This document shows, one piece after another, positions 6,029 through 6,287 of a stretch of 6,287 nucleotides of DNA. The notes beneath the pieces are model-generated. The model ran no database searches and was not told where the DNA came from. It saw only the letters and a program-made list of their open reading frames with translations. Both the position numbers and the translations under genes were made by a program. Source of the DNA: Pseudomonadota bacterium (GTDB taxonomy: Bacteria; Pseudomonadota; Alphaproteobacteria; Rhizobiales; Hyphomicrobiaceae); assembly GCA_023392135.1 (NCBI GenBank), contig JAEVZQ010000036.1:1-6287 (forward strand). Direction: 5' to 3'. How positions within the stretch are numbered: position 1 is the stretch's first letter; each line of letters opens with the position of its first letter.

Positions 6029-6056
6029 TTTTCAATCCGGCCGCAAAAGCTTAGAT
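6029..6056 (+). promoter_or_regulatory. Possible weak promoter for ychF
   Basis: TTTTCA (6029-6034) and TTAGAT (6051-6056) are 16 bp apart in a GC-rich setting, about 60 bp upstream of the ychF start. Each matches only part of the housekeeping consensus. I offer it as the best candidate in the spacer, not as an established promoter. Confidence 0.2.
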
Positions 6057-6057
6057 G

Positions 6058-6087
6058 CCTCGGTGCCGAGGCCGGGGCTCTCCCGGC
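6058..6087 (+). promoter_or_regulatory. Two adjacent stem-loops in the ychF leader
   Basis: CCTCGG (6058-6063) and CCGAGG (6066-6071) form a near-continuous 14-bp palindrome. It is directly followed by GCCGGG (6071-6076) and CCCGGC (6082-6087), which close a 5-base loop; the two share base 6071. The end is 27 bases before the ychF ATG. If transcribed they would be a GC-rich structured leader; the first could instead be a protein-binding site in DNA. Confidence 0.35.
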
Positions 6088-6114
6088 TGGCTTTCCCGGA
6101 CAGGATCGGACTTC

Positions 6115-6287
6115 ATGGGCTTCAAATGCGGCATCGTGGGCCTGCCGAACGTCGGCAAGTCTACACTCTTCAACGCGCTGACGCAGACGGCGGCTGCCGA
6201 GGCCGCCAACTACCCGTTCTGCACGATCGAGCCGAACGTGGGCGAGGTTGGCGTGCCTGATCCGCGGTTAGACACGCTGGCGAAGAT
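6115..6287 (+). CDS. ychF: YchF/OLA1-family GTPase/ATPase, N-terminal fragment (cut by window edge)
   Basis: The first 57 codons of the redox-regulated, ribosome-associated P-loop NTPase YchF, a universally conserved Obg-related protein. The product opens with [19 protein letters not shown]. The G1/Walker A motif GLPNVGKST is at residues 9-17 and the switch region [12 protein letters not shown] at 32-43, both diagnostic. YchF binds ATP better than GTP because of a changed G4 motif, but that part is outside the window. An AGGA lies about 9 bases before the ATG. The gene is divergent from the LysE-type exporter with a 226-bp intergenic region, and no pth or rplY gene, common neighbours of ychF in related bacteria, lies directly upstream. 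The family assignment is secure despite truncation. Confidence 0.95.
   Translation, partial: MGFKCGIVGLPNVGKSTLFNALTQTAAAEAANYPFCTIEPNVGEVGVPDPRLDTLAK

Noticed and set aside
1..6287. Mobile element, phage, toxin-antitoxin or defence system.
   Set aside because: No transposase, integrase, terminal repeats, tandem arrays or recognisable defence domains were found on either strand.

Overview
The window is about 6.3 kb of GC-rich chromosomal DNA with dense short-spaced genes. The protein styles (QorA, a GST of the GRxxSxNVxKVLW type, a TPR-methyltransferase, paired DedA proteins, LysE/RhtB, YchF) suggest an alphaproteobacterium, probably Hyphomicrobiales (Rhizobiales). That placement is from family resemblance only; no rRNA or other taxonomic marker is present. 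I see no mobile element, tRNA, rRNA, CRISPR array or phage gene.

Layout. (1) 1-1084, minus strand: a probable two-gene operon, a zinc-free NADPH:quinone reductase (qorA) followed 29 bp later by a glutathione S-transferase cut by the window edge. (2) 1085-1240: a divergent intergenic region with two interlocked 13-bp palindromes, a candidate operator. (3) 1241-3543, plus strand: a small cysteine-bearing lipoprotein of unknown function, then a 607-aa TPR plus SAM-methyltransferase protein. (4) 3544-4959, plus strand: two tandem but divergent DedA-family membrane proteins separated by a 275-bp spacer. An 11-bp inverted repeat precedes the first. (5) 5068-5229: a 53-aa, extremely basic protein of unknown function with a good ribosome binding site. 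(6) 5274-5888, minus strand: a LysE/RhtB-type exporter converging on the basic protein gene, with a stem-loop at the junction. (7) 5889-6114: a divergent intergenic region holding several stem-loops and a repeated motif, then the start of the GTPase gene ychF, cut by the right edge.

Functionally this is mostly chromosomal housekeeping and stress or envelope biology: quinone and thiol detoxification, membrane homeostasis (DedA), amino-acid or metabolite efflux, and a translation-associated GTPase. I do not find a convincing new multi-gene system. The points most worth a second look are the DedA pair, which lacks one of the acidic residues considered important in E. coli DedA proteins and differs from them at a key arginine; the small basic protein; the lipoprotein/TPR-methyltransferase pair; and the palindromic intergenic regions.
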